A stretch of 64,000 nucleotides of DNA from Primula veris (GCA_963682055.1 OY821742.1:24120560-24184559), one strand, 5' to 3'. Counted from the first letter of the stretch, positions 1 to 11,966 are shown. Numbers and translations are program-made. The notes: generated by a model not told the origin, from the letters alone.

Positions 1-611
1 TCCACGATATGCCAATAATATAGCCATCCAAAACTTTATCAACTCCATCCCTAATGGCTATTGGGCGAGAAGGAAGTTCATAGGCAAAAACTTTCCGACC
101 ACTGATTCCCTGCTAGCCTATTGTACCCACCTCACCGATAAAAACGACGAACTGCGTTTCCTCAACCGAACTCTACCAAGAAGAGAGTCGGTCCGCGAGG
201 CAGATGTAGGTCGCAAAAGAGTTAGGAATAACCAGGGAGAAGCATTCCAACCGACCACCCAACAGGGTAGAGCGACCACGAGCACTAGAGCCCAAACCGC
301 TCCAGATCGCATACCCAACACCGATCAACGAACATAAACCGCTTCAGCTCACCTACCCGATGCCACCCAAGCCGTTTCAACAAGGTCGGACCCTAGAGAG
401 GGAACACCGAAACACTTTCGGACCGGTCGAGCTGCGATACACTTTTAACCTATCTGCTGAAGATATCCTCAAGGATATATGCAGGGAAAGTTGGTATTCC
501 CGACCATAACCGATCACCTCTCCCCCCAATCAGAGAGATTCCAAGCTCTTCTGCGCATATCACGAGGATCACGGCCATCTCACTGAGCATTGCCGTAACC
601 TGCGATGGAGA
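1..611 (+). pseudogene. Gag 3' region of Tat-type gypsy element, partial and degraded
   Basis: The element enters from the left edge of the window, so its 5' LTR and most of gag are not visible. No single frame stays open over the whole stretch. Near 551-600, in the same frame as the downstream pol, there is a Cys-His cluster (C-x3-H-x4-GH-x4-C, reading CAYHEDHGHLTEHC). It is followed by a basic stretch, as at the C-terminus of Gag in Tat-lineage elements. A different frame is open at about 2-330 but was not recognised. Confidence is good for the zinc-knuckle-like motif and low for the rest. Confidence 0.5.
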
Positions 612-3600
612 ATGAACCAGTGGGGCGATGCAGGATACCTAGCCAAGTTCATCAAAGGAGCTGGGAATAAAGTCAAACAACTGGCCATCGAGGGATCCGA
701 CAAACGGCAAGGCAAAACGATCAACGTCGTTCATATGTCACGACCCAAGGGCCCAGGCGGGGAACGATCACGACAACGGCAGCTGGCCCACTTTGGCCAA
801 GTAGACAAGGCATCACAGGCGTCGACCTCTAAACGACAATGCACACCACGACGACATCCGCCCATTTCTTTCTCGGATCTTGACGAAGAAGGGGTGAATT
901 ACCCCCACGGAGACGCCATTAACCTCCGTGTTCAAATCGGCCTAGACACGGTCAGCAGGGTACTTGTCGACCAAGGAGCCTCTTGTGATATCATGTACAG
1001 GGAGCTCTTCGACAAGATGGAACTCAAGCTGCAAGATCTACAGCCTACCGATGTCACACTGATCGGTTTCATCTCCGAAACGACTAAACCGTTGGGTAAG
1101 ATCGTCCTCAGTATCACAACCGGATCCGTGTCGGTTCCCATGGAGTTCTTAGTGGTCAACGACCACTCCGGCCACAACGCAATATTGGGCCGACCTTGGT
1201 TACATGCCATGAAGGCCATACCCTCGACCTATCACCAAAAGGTCAAATACCCAAATGATAGGGGAGAGATCGAGACAGCCAGAGGATGCCAAGAGGATTC
1301 AAGGCGCTGTGAGGACATTATCACGGCCCTTCAAACACAACTGAGCGTTGTGGAACAACCCACCAGCACAAAGAAGCTGATCAACCAAATATCCAAAATC
1401 GAAAGGGTTGTCGAAGAACAAGTAGGAGAGACACTTAGGAAGGTGTATATTCCAGATATGGACGAGGAGCACTACTTCCTCCTCGGCGATAACCTTCCGA
1501 AACAGGAATCCGAGGAGTTGAAAGCATTCCTTCTCAACAACATTGATAAATTCGCCTGGAGTCCTAAAGACATGCCGGGCCTAGACCCCAATACAGCATG
1601 CCACCACCTAAGTGTAAACGCCGAGTACAAGCCGATAGCACAGAGGAGCAGGAAAGTGTCTGTACAGCACAGAGCAGCTATAATCGCTGAAGTACAAAAG
1701 CTATTGGAGGCTGGAGACATAAGGGAGGTTTACTATCCAAAATGGTTGTCCAACCCGGTCGTCGTCCCTAAGAAGAACGGGAAGGAGAGAGTCTGTATAG
1801 ACTTCACCAATCTCAACAAAGCCTGCCCGAGGGACCACTTTCCCCTTCCAAGGATTGATCAACTGGTGGACGCAACTGCGGGAGCAGAATGGATGACCTT
1901 CCTTGACGCGTACTCAGGATACCATCAAATTCCCCTCGCCCGCAAAGATCAAGAAAAGACTTCGTTTATATCGCCTTTGGGAAATTATTGCTATACGGTA
2001 ATGCCGTTTGGCCTACGCAATGCAGGAGCAACATAACAAAGGATGATAACAAGGGTATGTCGAGATCATATAGGGAAGACGATGGAGGTATATAAAGACG
2101 ACATGGTCGTCAAAAGCGAAAGAGCCACATCCCACCTTCAAGATATCAGGGACGTTTTCCGAACGTTGGGCGAGCACAAACTGAAACTCAATGCGAGCAA
2201 GTGTGCATTTGGCATCAGCAAAGGGAAATTCTTGGGGCATATGGTTAGCCGACGAGGAATAGAGGCTAATCCCGATCAAATAACGGCTCTACGGAACCTA
2301 GCAGCGCCCAAGAATAAGAAACAGGTACAAGAGCTCACGGGAATGATGGCCGCGTTGAGCAGGTTCATTAGCCGATCCGCAAACAAGGGACGGCCGTTTT
2401 TTGAATCACTCAAGAAGGATAAGAAATTCGAGTGGGACCCGGAATGTGAAGCTTCATTCAACAATCTCAAAGAGTACTTGAGGACACTGCCACTGCTAGT
2501 AAGGCCGAACAAAGGAGTCGTTCTGGCATGCTACCTAGCAGTTTCCACTACAGCTGTGAGTGCAGTTATCCTAAGAGAAGAAGGTCGCGAACAATTTCCG
2601 ATCTACTTCGTCAGCAAGACTCTGGTCGAAGCCGAAACACGTTATCTACCCTTGGAAAAGCTGTGTCTGGCATTGGTCGTCGCAACCAGAAAGTTGCCAC
2701 ACTATTTCATAGCTCATCAGGTCCGGGTATACACGAAATTTCATATCAAAGAGTCACTTCGACGGACGGACATTAGCGGTCGAGTTGCCGCCTGGGGGGT
2801 CGAACTATCCCAATTTCATATCGAGTTCGTACCCCGCCATGCCATAAAGGGGCAAGTCCTGGCCGATTTCGTCGCGGAGTTCACCGAAGGCTACGATGAG
2901 CCTTTGGCACTCTCTCCGCAATCACACTGGCAGATACACGTCGACGGATCAGCCACCAAGGACGGATCCGGAGCAGGGATCGTCCTAAAGTCCAGCGAGG
3001 GAGCAATCATCGAAAAAAGCATAAAACTGGGCTTCCGAGCTACCAACAATGAGGCAGAATACGAAGCCATGATAAATGGCATGCTCATTGCCCGGTCCCT
3101 CGAATGCTCCCACTTAATTGCAAGCTCAGACTCCATGCTCATCGTCAATCAAGCCATCGGCGAGTACCAAGCCAAAGATGACAGAATTATCCTCTACCAA
3201 GAGAAAGTCCAACGCTTGATGGCAACCTTCGAACAGTGCGAGTTAATAAGAATCAGTCGCACCGAAAATGCACATGCCGATGCCTTGGCCACCCTAGCCT
3301 CGACATTAACATTGACTGACACCCGGTCGATCACAGTGGAACTACTGCCAACCCCGAGCATAATTAAAAGGGTAGACCGAGTGACATCAATACAGTACGA
3401 ACTAGGTTGGATGGAGGACATGACTCGTTATCTGCAAAATGGAACGCTCCCGGCCGACAAGATAAAAGCGCTGAAAATTACAAGAAAAGCTCCTCGCTTC
3501 TGGCTATCCGAGGACGATAAACTATACAAATCCAGTTACCGGGGACCCTACCTACTATGCGTCCCGACCGAGCTACAACTGCCGGTCTTGGAGAAAATCC

Positions 3601-4658
3601 ACGAGGGATCCTGCGGAGCACACATCAAAGGGCGATCCCTTGCAAACAAGGCAGTGACCCAAGGATATTGGTGGCCCTATATCAAGCGAGACGCCGATGC
3701 ATACGTCCAACGTTGCAACAAGTGCCAATGATTCGCCAAGATACCACGGCTCCCATCATCTATGATGACCCCGGTATCGGCACCATGGCCGTTCGCTCAA
3801 TGGACAATTGATTTAGTCGGTAAACTCCCAAGAGCACCTGGGAGTGTGGAATATCTGATCGTCGCGACGGATTATTTCACCAAATGGGTCGAAGCTAAAC
3901 CCCTCCGAGAAATAAAAGCCAGCAACGTCAAACAATTCATTTGGGAATACATCATCACTAGGTTCGGTATACCGTACGCTATTGTCGCCGACAACGGAAC
4001 CCAGTTCAAAGATGCCAATTTACAGCTGTGGTACGAGGAACTAGGTATCCGAAAGTTCTATTCGATGCCGACATACCCACAGGGAAACGGGCAAGCTGAA
4101 GTGTCAAACCAAACAATATTAGACGGCATCAAGACCACCCTTGAACAAGCAAAGGGGAAGTGGCCCGAGCGGCTACTCAACGTTTTATGGTCGTGCCGAA
4201 CTACACCAAAGACGGGCACCAAGGAAACCCCGTTTAGCTTAGCATACGGTGTCGAGGCCATCATACCGACAGAAATCGGGCTACCCACGCTCCGAACGAC
4301 TTTAGTCGAGCAGGGAAACAATGAACAAAGAATGAGAGAAGAGCTAGACATGATAGACGAGAAACGAGAGATAGCAGCCCTTACCCTAGGCAAATGCCAA
4401 CAAAGCGTGAAGCAAACTTATGACAAGAGAGTAAGAGGATCCAAAGAATTCATGGTAGGAGAACTGGTGTTGCGACGAGTGACGGTCTATACCCGCAATG
4501 AAATACATGGCAAACTAAGCCCTACCTGGGAAGGCCCATACGAAATCGTCAAGCAAACGAGTCCAGTCTCTTACAAAATCAAAAGCGTACTGTTCGCCAA
4601 TAGCCGAGGGGAAAAGAATTCTTGGAATGTGGCTAACCTAAAGAAGTACTACGTATAG
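612..4658 (+). pseudogene. pol: Pol polyprotein of Tat-lineage Ty3/gypsy retrotransposon (PR-RT-RH-aRH-IN), two in-frame stops
   Basis: One reading frame runs through the region, broken only by TAA at 2034-2036 and TGA at 3729-3731. Domains in order: retropepsin with active site DQGAS (about 970-985); reverse transcriptase (about 1700-2330) with FTNLNKACPRD, DAYSGYHQI and a catalytic box reading YKDD (2091-2102) where the family usually has a hydrophobic second residue; degenerate RNase H and tether (about 2510-2880); a second, archaeal-type RNase H (about 2930-3300) with HVDGSA, NNEAEYEA, SDS and HADALA; a partial zinc region; integrase core from about 3790 with DNGTQF and PQGNGQAEV. It ends in NLKKYYV followed by TAG. 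The extra archaeal-type RNase H is the hallmark of the Tat clade (Ogre, Retand, Tat). The TGA replaces a probable CGA arginine. The element would be enzymatically dead as it stands. Confidence 0.9.
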
Positions 4659-4767
4659 GCAATCTTCCGAGTACAGGTGCCACCTTACCCCTCCTGCTTT
4701 ATGGCATTATCTTTCGTATTTTTGAATGAATAAAATATATTATCATGCTGTCTAGCGAATGCAAATG

Positions 4768-5503
4768 AAATTCCATAAATGGCGTGTTTTCAAAGGAACG
4801 CCTAGGAATACTATGAAATTCCGTAAATGGCGTGTTTTCAAAGGAACGCCTAGGAATACTATGAAATTCCCAACATGGCCGAAGTGCCTAGGAATATTAT
4901 GAAATTCCCAACATGGCCGAAGTGCCTAGGAATACTATGAAATTCTGAAAATGGCGTGTTTTCAAAGGAACGCCTAGGAATACTATGAAATTCCGTAAAT
5001 GGCGTGTTTTCAAAAGAACGCATAGGAATACTATGAAATTCCCAACATGGCCGAAGTGCCTAGGAATATTATGAAATTCCCAACATGGCCGAAGTGCCTA
5101 GGAATACTATGAAATTCCGTAAATGGCGTGTTTTCAAAGGAACGCCTAGGAATACTATGAAATTCCGTAAATGGCGTGTTTTCAAAGGAACGCCTAGGAA
5201 TACTATGAAATTCCCAACATGGCCGAAGTGCCTAGGAATATTATGAAATTCCCAACATGGCCGAAGTGCCTAGGAATACTATGAAATTCCGTAAATGGCG
5301 TGTTTTCGAAGGAACGCCTAGAAATACTATGAAATTCCCAACATGGCCGAAGTGCCTAGAAATACTATGAAATTCCGTAAATGACGTGTTTTCGAAGGAA
5401 CGCCTAGGAATACCATGAAATTCCCAACATGGCCGAAGTGCCTAGAAATACTATGAAATTCCCTAAATGGCGTGTTTTCAAAGGAACGCCTAGGAATACT
5501 ATG
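4768..5503. repeat. Higher-order tandem array in Tat element 3' region
   Basis: Two unit types share the start gaaattcc and the end cctaggaatactat. Type A is about 48 bp (contains aaatggcgtgttttcaaagg) and type B about 38 bp (contains caacatggccgaagtgcc). Read by eye, the order is AABB AABB AABB AB AB A, i.e. nine A and eight B. The array begins about 110 bp after the pol stop. Retand-like Tat elements are known to carry tandem repeats 3' of pol, so the position fits the lineage. Confidence 0.9.
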
Positions 5504-5630
5504 AAATTCATATGCAGGTACAATGCAAGGAATAATTCAGGTCCACATTACGGCGGCGATACGATACAAAATGGCAAACACAATGAAGGAGAATCAATCT
5601 AAACAATGAAATATCAACAAGAAGCATATC

Positions 5631-5998
5631 CAAAACAGGAATAACGAAATGACAAATGAATCAGCAAGGAAAAATCGATCCAATCAATCAAATAGCAATA
5701 CGACAATGGAAAGGTACAAAACAGGAATAACGAAATGACAAATGAATCAGCAAGGAAAAATCGATCCAATCAATCAAATAGCAATACGACAATGGAAAGG
5801 TACAAAACAGGAATAACGAAATGACAAATGAATCAGCAAGGAAAAATCGATCCAATCAATCAAATAGCAATACGACAATGGAAAGGTACAAAACAGGAAT
5901 AACGAAATGACAAATGAATCAGCAAGGAAAAATCGCTCCGATCAATCAAATAGCAATACGACAATGGAAAGGTACAAAACAGGAATAAAGAAATAACA
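5631..5998. repeat. 86-bp tandem array, four copies plus a partial fifth
   Basis: Units start with caaaacaggaataacgaaat at 5631, 5717, 5803, 5889 and 5975, so the period is exactly 86 bp. Copies are nearly identical, with isolated substitutions in the fourth. The array lies between the AABB array and the last antisense ORF. No coding capacity is evident. Confidence 0.9.
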
Positions 5999-6060
5999 CA
6001 AATAGTCCTCTCCCGCATTACGGAGACAACAAGAAGATCATCGACACAAAAGAAACTCAT

Positions 6061-6603
6061 TTAAGAAGAGCTACTACAGGAGGAGCACGACGGTAATTGA
6101 CCGAGCTCAATCTCTTCGTCATCCGTCGTCGTGTCCCCATCTGTCTCATCACCATCAAAACGCTCCTCGGAAATAAGGGCATCAAAATTGGTCGTATGAG
6201 CTCCAACGCAAGTCAGCGTCTGAAGCCGCGCGTTGAACTCGGCTTCTTTAGCGAACTCGTGAGCATCCGAGGCCGCTTTACGGCGATCATCGTCGAAGGG
6301 GAGATTACGGCGAGCTTCGATCATAGCCGCGGAAGCATCGTATCTGGTTCGGGACAAACGGAAATACTTCACCAACACGTTGGCTTTGGTTACCAACAAC
6401 TTTAATTTGCCGAAGTATTTGTCTTTTGCACGCCAATATCGATCCAAACGACACTCCTGAACCTCAAAAACATGCTCGGCACGGCGAACGTATTCTCGAA
6501 AAGAGGCCGCCTGAGTTTTCAGCTTTGCCCGAAGTCGAGTACATTGGTCGATCAACTTGACGTTTTTGCCCATCAAAACGATGTAAGGCCAGTTGGCAGG
6601 CAC
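6061..6603 (-). CDS. Antisense ORF in Tat element, unknown function, possible exon
   Basis: Open frame of 180 residues on the strand opposite pol. It is charged and mostly helical in character, rich in R, K, E and A, and ends in an acidic stretch followed by a Ser/Cys-rich tail (SCSSCSSSS). The frame stays open upstream of the first Met (residues such as GAARDEVSSGAAS precede PANWP), so this may be a 3' exon and not a complete gene. It lies 3' of the other antisense ORFs in antisense orientation and could be joined to 6847-7518 by splicing. I do not recognise a domain. Antisense ORFs after pol are known in Retand-type Tat elements. Confidence 0.45.
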   Translation of the reverse strand: MPANWPYIVLMGKNVKLIDQCTRLRAKLKTQAASFREYVRRAEHVFEVQECRLDRYWRAKDKYFGKLKLLVTKANVLVKYFRLSRTRYDASAAMIEARRNLPFDDDRRKAASDAHEFAKEAEFNARLQTLTCVGAHTTNFDALISEERFDGDETDGDTTTDDEEIELGQLPSCSSCSSSS

Positions 6604-6846
6604 CTCACTAGCCGCACCAGAGGAGACCTCGTCCCGGGCAGCCCCAGTAGGTCCTAACCCCGGGCTAACTAGGCATGGAGAACCAGCCTGGTGCGACGTA
6701 GTAGCGTGTGCCTATAAAAAAAATAAAAATGGGGAAGAACGAGAAGAGATGAATATACAACCACAAGAAACGAAAAGACGAAACTAGAAAAAACGAATAT
6801 TTCCATACAAGCTACAAATAAAACGACAAAACAAGCTACTCGATTA

Positions 6847-7518
6847 TTAATCCGATAACCCCTCAACAGATGCCGAGGTCTCTACTACATCGGCGAAATG
6901 AATATCTCGCAATGAAGCAATTTGCGTCCCCAAACGCTCACGAACGATCGCATCGACTCGGTTCAAGGCAGCAGTGGTCTCGGTTACCCCGGCCATCGCA
7001 TCAATCATGCGCTCTGCCCGGGAAACACCACTCATCCCTTTTACATGCTCCAGCACCTCTAATGCGCGAACTCGGGCCCAATACGCTTTGGCAAAGGATA
7101 GCAGCAGGTCTGCGTCCTCGAAAACGGCCTCTAGGACCAAGTTCAAGCTCGTCACACGACCTCGGGCTTCATCACGAGAACGTCGTAGGGCACCGAGAAG
7201 TTCCTTTGCTTTACCCTTATTTGCCGTATAATGGGCAGTCTTTTTGCTGAATTTCTCTCCCAAATCACGTAACCGAATCGACAAGTTTGAAATATGAACA
7301 TTCAGACCCTCGATTTCATGACGAGCACAAATCAATTCCGCGGTAAGGGACGCCTTAGATCTTTTCAGATCATCTATAACATCACCTACACTACGACTAG
7401 GCGAGGTCCAGACCACCACGGCAAGAGGATTATTAGGTACCTGACAATATTTTGTTTTCACATCCTTCAAAAGATGATAACCCTCAAACAGGAAAATTAC
7501 CCCGAGAAAGCCCAACAA
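6847..7518 (-). CDS. Antisense coiled-coil ORF in Tat element
   Basis: A 223-residue open frame. The N-terminal 40 residues may be intron read-through, because the composition changes at about the sequence SPSRSVGD. From there on it is a long amphipathic coiled-coil-like protein (DDLKRSKASLTAELICARHE, LRRSRDEARGRV), ending in SASVEGLSD. No enzymatic motif is seen. It lies between the gypsy-type transposon protein gene (7758-9953) and the ORF at 6061-6603, all on the minus strand, so it may be an exon of a larger antisense transcript. Function unknown. Confidence 0.45.
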   Translation of the reverse strand: MLGFLGVIFLFEGYHLLKDVKTKYCQVPNNPLAVVVWTSPSRSVGDVIDDLKRSKASLTAELICARHEIEGLNVHISNLSIRLRDLGEKFSKKTAHYTANKGKAKELLGALRRSRDEARGRVTSLNLVLEAVFEDADLLLSFAKAYWARVRALEVLEHVKGMSGVSRAERMIDAMAGVTETTAALNRVDAIVRERLGTQIASLRDIHFADVVETSASVEGLSD

Positions 7519-7757
7519 AAAGAAAACACAGCACCTATATTATCACTTCCCCAAAAGAATATATTTCTAGATACAAAAGAGACCCACAATTCGAATACCA
7601 AAAGACTACACAAAAACAACAAAAATATATATATATACTGTCAGAAAAATGGTCAAGATTCCACCTGAGGAGATGTGGGTGGGGGAGTAACAGTAGCATC
7701 AGGTCGAGGAGTGGACGTGGCCAACGTAAAATGAGGACGGAGCGCTGTCGAAATGGT

Positions 7758-9953
7758 TTACCCCGGCAGCCGGGGAAGCTCCTCTTCACGAAGATTCGCC
7801 CAGTCTAAGGGTTTCGGCGGTGCGCCATGCGGACAGGGATACACCAACTCCGACCACGCCCTATCCGACAAAGGAACATTCGCGAAATTGAGCGCCCGCA
7901 CATGAGCGCAATAGACGGAGAAATTAGCCATCATTGCTAGCCTTGTCCGCTCCTCCGCATGTGCCGTTTTCAGAGCGGCCACCTTAGCCTTTTCGGCTTC
8001 CACGTCCTCCGCCAGCAGCAAGTTCTCCTCCTCTAGTTGGCCGTACTTATCGACCATGCTCTCTTTTTCAGCCTTCAACTTATCGACATCCTCGGTTACG
8101 TGCAAAAAGTCCACAGACAGCTTGTCATAATTATCGCCCAGGGTTTTATTCTCGGCGATCAGTTTCTCTTTCTCGGCCTCAAAAGCCGCAAGCAGATCTT
8201 TTATCTTCTGATCGTTCTCCTCGACTATGGCCTTCTTCTCGGCCACCAGCTTCTCTTTATCAGCCACTAGAGCTCCCAGCTGATCCCGTAACACCACGGT
8301 ACTCAAGACAACCTGCACTTCAAAACATCAGATTCCAAACAAAATACGAGTACCAAACCTATATAACAAAATACGAGCATCATGGCATATATTACAAAAT
8401 ACGCGCCCAACATACCCGCAGCGCATCCGCATTGACCTGCTCTATAACCGACATTGTAGGCCGAGCAGCTATTTTTTCTGCATCCTTGAAAGCAAGGGGT
8501 TTCAGAGCAGTATACCCCATCTTCAAGGTTCGGGGTTGCTCCAACAACTCACCCCCACATCGGACAATGTAACGGGTCATCGCGACACCGTCCACCAACA
8601 CCTCTTCAGGTCGCTCAAGAACCTCATCCTCGACGCCCACCACTACATCCACGGCAGTCTCTTTGCCGACTTCCTCCACTTCCTCCCTCACATCCTTCTC
8701 CGAAGGACCGGTCTCAGGGGCCCTATACTCGATCACCTCCTCAGTACGGATGGGCGAGCAGACAGGCAGGACTATCGGGTCCTCGGTAGACATAGGCGAG
8801 GTAACAGGCAGCGTCATTATATCCTCGCCCATGTTCACCAAGAAGTTCATATTCCCGAATACGTCATCAATCGACCCCTGAAACACAATAATACCCATAG
8901 ACCGGGCAAGAGCAAGGGTAACCAATGAAGAAGTCAATAACTGAAACAAGATAACTAATGAAGCAAAGCACTAGAGAACAAAACGACAACAATCGAAAGA
9001 CAAGAAAATCAAAATACATATACACGTACATCGCCCGGCGCAGAGGCATCCTCGGTGGTATCCCCTTGGGAAGCAACAAACACCCCCTCGCCCGAGCCAA
9101 CGTTGGCAGCCTCCTCGGTGACCTATGTATCGGTTCCCCTAGCCCGCTTCCCTGTCCCAACAACAGGGTCAGATGCACGACGCTTAGAACGAACGGGCTT
9201 TTTCCCAAGCCAAGCAGCACTTCGAGCCCGGACCACTTTCAAGAATTCCTCCTCGGGCTCTTTGGGGATCTCGGGTGCAGGATTCCCCTTGGTCACCGAC
9301 CCCATAGGGTACCCGAGCAGCATGGGAGCAGTACGACTCGCAGGATCCGGCATCGGTCCAGGCCCCCACCATTTCCAAAGAGCTAACAGAGCCTCTACAT
9401 TGGGAGCGCCGAGGTCTGGCATAGTGGGAGCATTGGTAGCCGGCCCAGGAATCTGGTGTCCCACACAACCCCATTCACCGGAAGCTATAACGACACCAAG
9501 ATTGCGCTCTTTGTTGGTATCCGGCAAACCGATAACGAGCCGGTAAAAGGCACGCAGGGTCTTCAAATACGAGCTGCGACGCTCAAAGCTCAAACTATAG
9601 ACTCCGAAGACGTCCTTCAGTTCAATTGGTATTCCGGACAACTCCGATAACCTTTGGATACCATTCAGAGTACGGTAACCATTTAGGGCCAGTTGGGCCG
9701 GAGCAATCTGGACGTCCTCAAAGAACGAAGCCACCCAGTTTGTAAAAGGAAGTCGAAGACCCCCAGTAAAGAATACCGAAGAACGCACAGCTACCTCGCC
9801 GGCAGGAACAAATCCCATCACCTCCTCGTCAGAAACAGGCAGCCTAATGTGTATGTTATCCGGTATTCCGGCGAGCCTCTTAAAGTCCTCTTCCACAAAT
9901 GTGCCAACTTGGGCCACACTTTGGGACAGAATTTCCTGTCCACACGTCATCAA
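7758..9953 (-). CDS. Antisense three-exon gene: putative gypsy-type transposon protein with C-terminal coiled coil
   Basis: Three minus-strand blocks join in phase 0 at canonical splice sites: 9953-9030, 8877-8416 and 8312-7758 (donors gat/gtacgt and cgg/gtatgt; acceptors tttcag/ggg and tgcag/gtt). The joined frame is about 646 codons with one TAG at 9123-9125, which would be a CAG-to-TAG change. Exon 1 resembles the 'putative gypsy type transposon' domain (PF04195-like): a stretch FTGGLRLPFTNWVASFFEDV followed by IAPAQLALNGYR. Exon 2 is acidic and low in complexity. Exon 3 is a strong coiled coil (repeated EKLxAE, EEENLLLAEDVEAEK) ending in ELPRLPG. The 5' end is uncertain, since an upstream non-coding exon near 10170-10470 is possible. 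Its role in the element is not known. Family assignment is by eye. Confidence 0.6.
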
Positions 9954-10134
9954 AACTCCATCAATATACTAACCAAATACCCAAACCAAAACAACATTAC
10001 CATAACGAGAGCTCCCACCCCCCACTCACATTAACCAGATACATAAGAATCATCAGACATATATAGACAACCTGAACCATATACCCACGCCACATCTATA
10101 TCCACAACGACAAATCAAATACAACCCCTAACAC

Positions 10135-10156
10135 AAAAAAAAGGGGGGGGGGGGGG
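10135..10156. repeat. Homopolymer junction A8-G14
   Basis: Eight A are followed directly by fourteen G on the plus strand, inside the presumed 5' intron or leader of the antisense gene. Likely a slippage-prone simple repeat; its exact length may be a sequencing estimate. Confidence 0.8.
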
Positions 10157-10887
10157 AGAACGAAAAAATACTTACAGTTATCATTATGAGCAAGCGAGCG
10201 AGAACAGCAGCAAGTCTTTCAACGATACCACGAAACCCTAGATCAAGCGGCCGAACACTTTTCCTTTTTGCCGGGAAGAATCTACTTTAGAGAGAGAGAT
10301 ATATTTTCTTCAGCGAATTTTGTGATAAAAACAAAAGGGATTACTTGGCACAGTAAAAAGGAGTGGAGTCACAAAAAGAATAAAATAATAACCGTCCTTT
10401 CGTGTGAGAGAGGTTTACCTTTTTTTCCAACCATACAAAAGTCAACAACCGCTGCTATTTTTAACATATAAACGCTTCAGATTTCGCCACGTCAGAGCAT
10501 ATCCCACTATCCAAGGCAGTTCACATCATTACACATAAATAAACGGCCAGTGGACCCTACCACGAAAAGCTTCCCACATACGCTACCAATATTATCACAC
10601 TGAGAATGTTCCCCGATTACGTTCCTCGACTCCCAACCATTTCTTACCCAAAGGGCACACCGAACAAGGTGGACGAAGACCGTTTCTAGCTTGACGGCAT
10701 GAAGCATCAAGTCTAACAACGCTCTCCGGGGGGATAACCGGGCACATTGTTCGGTGTATACTGAGAAACATCAAATAAAATAGAATAGACAGAATCAAGT
10801 GCAAGACAAGTTTTATTCTTCCACAAAGGGGGAAAACACAAACAATACAACAGAAAAAGAAAAATTTTACAAGAAAATACACCCATC

Positions 10888-11251
10888 CTACTTTTTCGAA
10901 CTATCCCCCATATCAATATCCTTCTTCGCCAAAAGTTCCTCCAGACGCTCTTTTTCCCTAATCAACCGAGAAATCGCCATCTCAGCCTGTTTCAAGGCGT
11001 AAGACTGAGACTCGCATTTTTTGCTCGGCCTTGAAACGAGCAGTGCCCTCCTCGTCCCAATATTGTTTAAACCTCCTCACTTCAGTCCGAGCACACATGA
11101 GATCATGTTTCAGCCATGACATCTCAATTTCTTTTAGTTAAAGAGGAGTCAAATCCTCCTCCCCAAAACCAGGGGGACGAGGTAGCAAAAAAGTAGGCTC
11201 CTCTTCCATAAGGGCTTTCTTTTTGGAGGCAGACCTAGTGATGGGAGCCAT
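10888..11251 (-). pseudogene. Antisense small coiled-coil gene 5 of 5 (broken)
   Basis: Reading from the ATG at 11251 gives MAPITRSASKKKALMEEEP, then a TAA at about 11139. The frame continues as a helical segment, shifts frame near 11020, and resumes as LKQAEMAISRLIREKERLEE and an end DSSKK with a stop at 10888-10890. An antisense TATA (TATAAA) lies at 11343-11338, and an antisense AATAAA at 10817-10812 just past the stop. The layout matches its four neighbours (TATA about 50-105 bp before the ATG, short charged helical product), so it is called as a broken member of the same set. Function unknown. Confidence 0.5.
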
Positions 11252-11486
11252 CCCAAACAAAAGCAAGTTAGAAGAAACAAATTATAAAACAAGAGAGAGA
11301 GGAAGAATTGGTAATGAGATACAGGCAATACGGAGCATTTATAGAGAATCAAAAGGCACAAAGTACGAAGCGTTACAATGGTTCACAAGACAGGCACGAG
11401 ATACGAAAAGATACAACTGATTCATCAAATACAGAAAAGAAAACACAAATTGCAAAAGGGGAAATACATAAGAAAACCAGCCCAAT

Positions 11487-11966
11487 CTAAGGATCAATGG
11501 GTGGAAAAACCGAACTGCCAGACCGAGAGAAAGCAAAACGAGCAGAACAATTCAACCGAGCTTGGTAGGAATCATTCATAGCGACCAAATTATCATTCTC
11601 CGAGGAGAGCTCGTTGTTCTCCGTGGTAAGAACCCTGACGCGTTTCACGAGCCGAGCATTCCTTACCATTATGCTAGCTAGGCCTTGAGGAGAGTTATCA
11701 AACTCATCTTGGGCATGGTCCCAAATCTCCTCGGCATCATACCAGGAGTTGGCCAGATGATTTCTCTGTAACAACAAGTGATCGAGCTGGCGACTCAGTG
11801 CCGAAATCTCGGTCCACTTCACCGTCTCTTCGGGATGAGAGCCGAACAAGCTCAAGGCCAAAACGCCATACTCTTTCTCAAGCCTTGCCATCCGACGGCG
11901 GACCCGAGATACCTCAGTGTCCAAGCCCTTCATCTGAGCATGATATCTCACCACAGGTCCAGACAT
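11487..11966 (-). CDS. Antisense small coiled-coil gene 4 of 5
   Basis: Complete 159-residue frame starting MSGPVVRYHAQMKG. Heptad-like helices follow (RRRMARLEKEYG, LSRQLDHLLLQRNHLA, RVRVLTTENNELSSENDNL), and the C-terminus reads SSVFPPIDP. An antisense TATA-like box TATAAG lies at 12074-12069, about 100 bp before the ATG. It shares the MSGP start with the gene at 13016-13309. No enzymatic or DNA-binding motif is seen. A structural or RNA/protein-binding role would be conjecture. Confidence 0.5.
   Translation of the reverse strand: MSGPVVRYHAQMKGLDTEVSRVRRRMARLEKEYGVLALSLFGSHPEETVKWTEISALSRQLDHLLLQRNHLANSWYDAEEIWDHAQDEFDNSPQGLASIMVRNARLVKRVRVLTTENNELSSENDNLVAMNDSYQARLNCSARFAFSRSGSSVFPPIDP

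Noticed and set aside
118..321. Short minus-strand ORF at the window edge
   Set aside because: Antisense to the gag region; no recognisable family and no promoter-like signal.
4768..5503. CRISPR-like appearance of regularly spaced repeats
   Set aside because: There are no unique spacers; the units are contiguous A/B tandem repeats in a plant retrotransposon.
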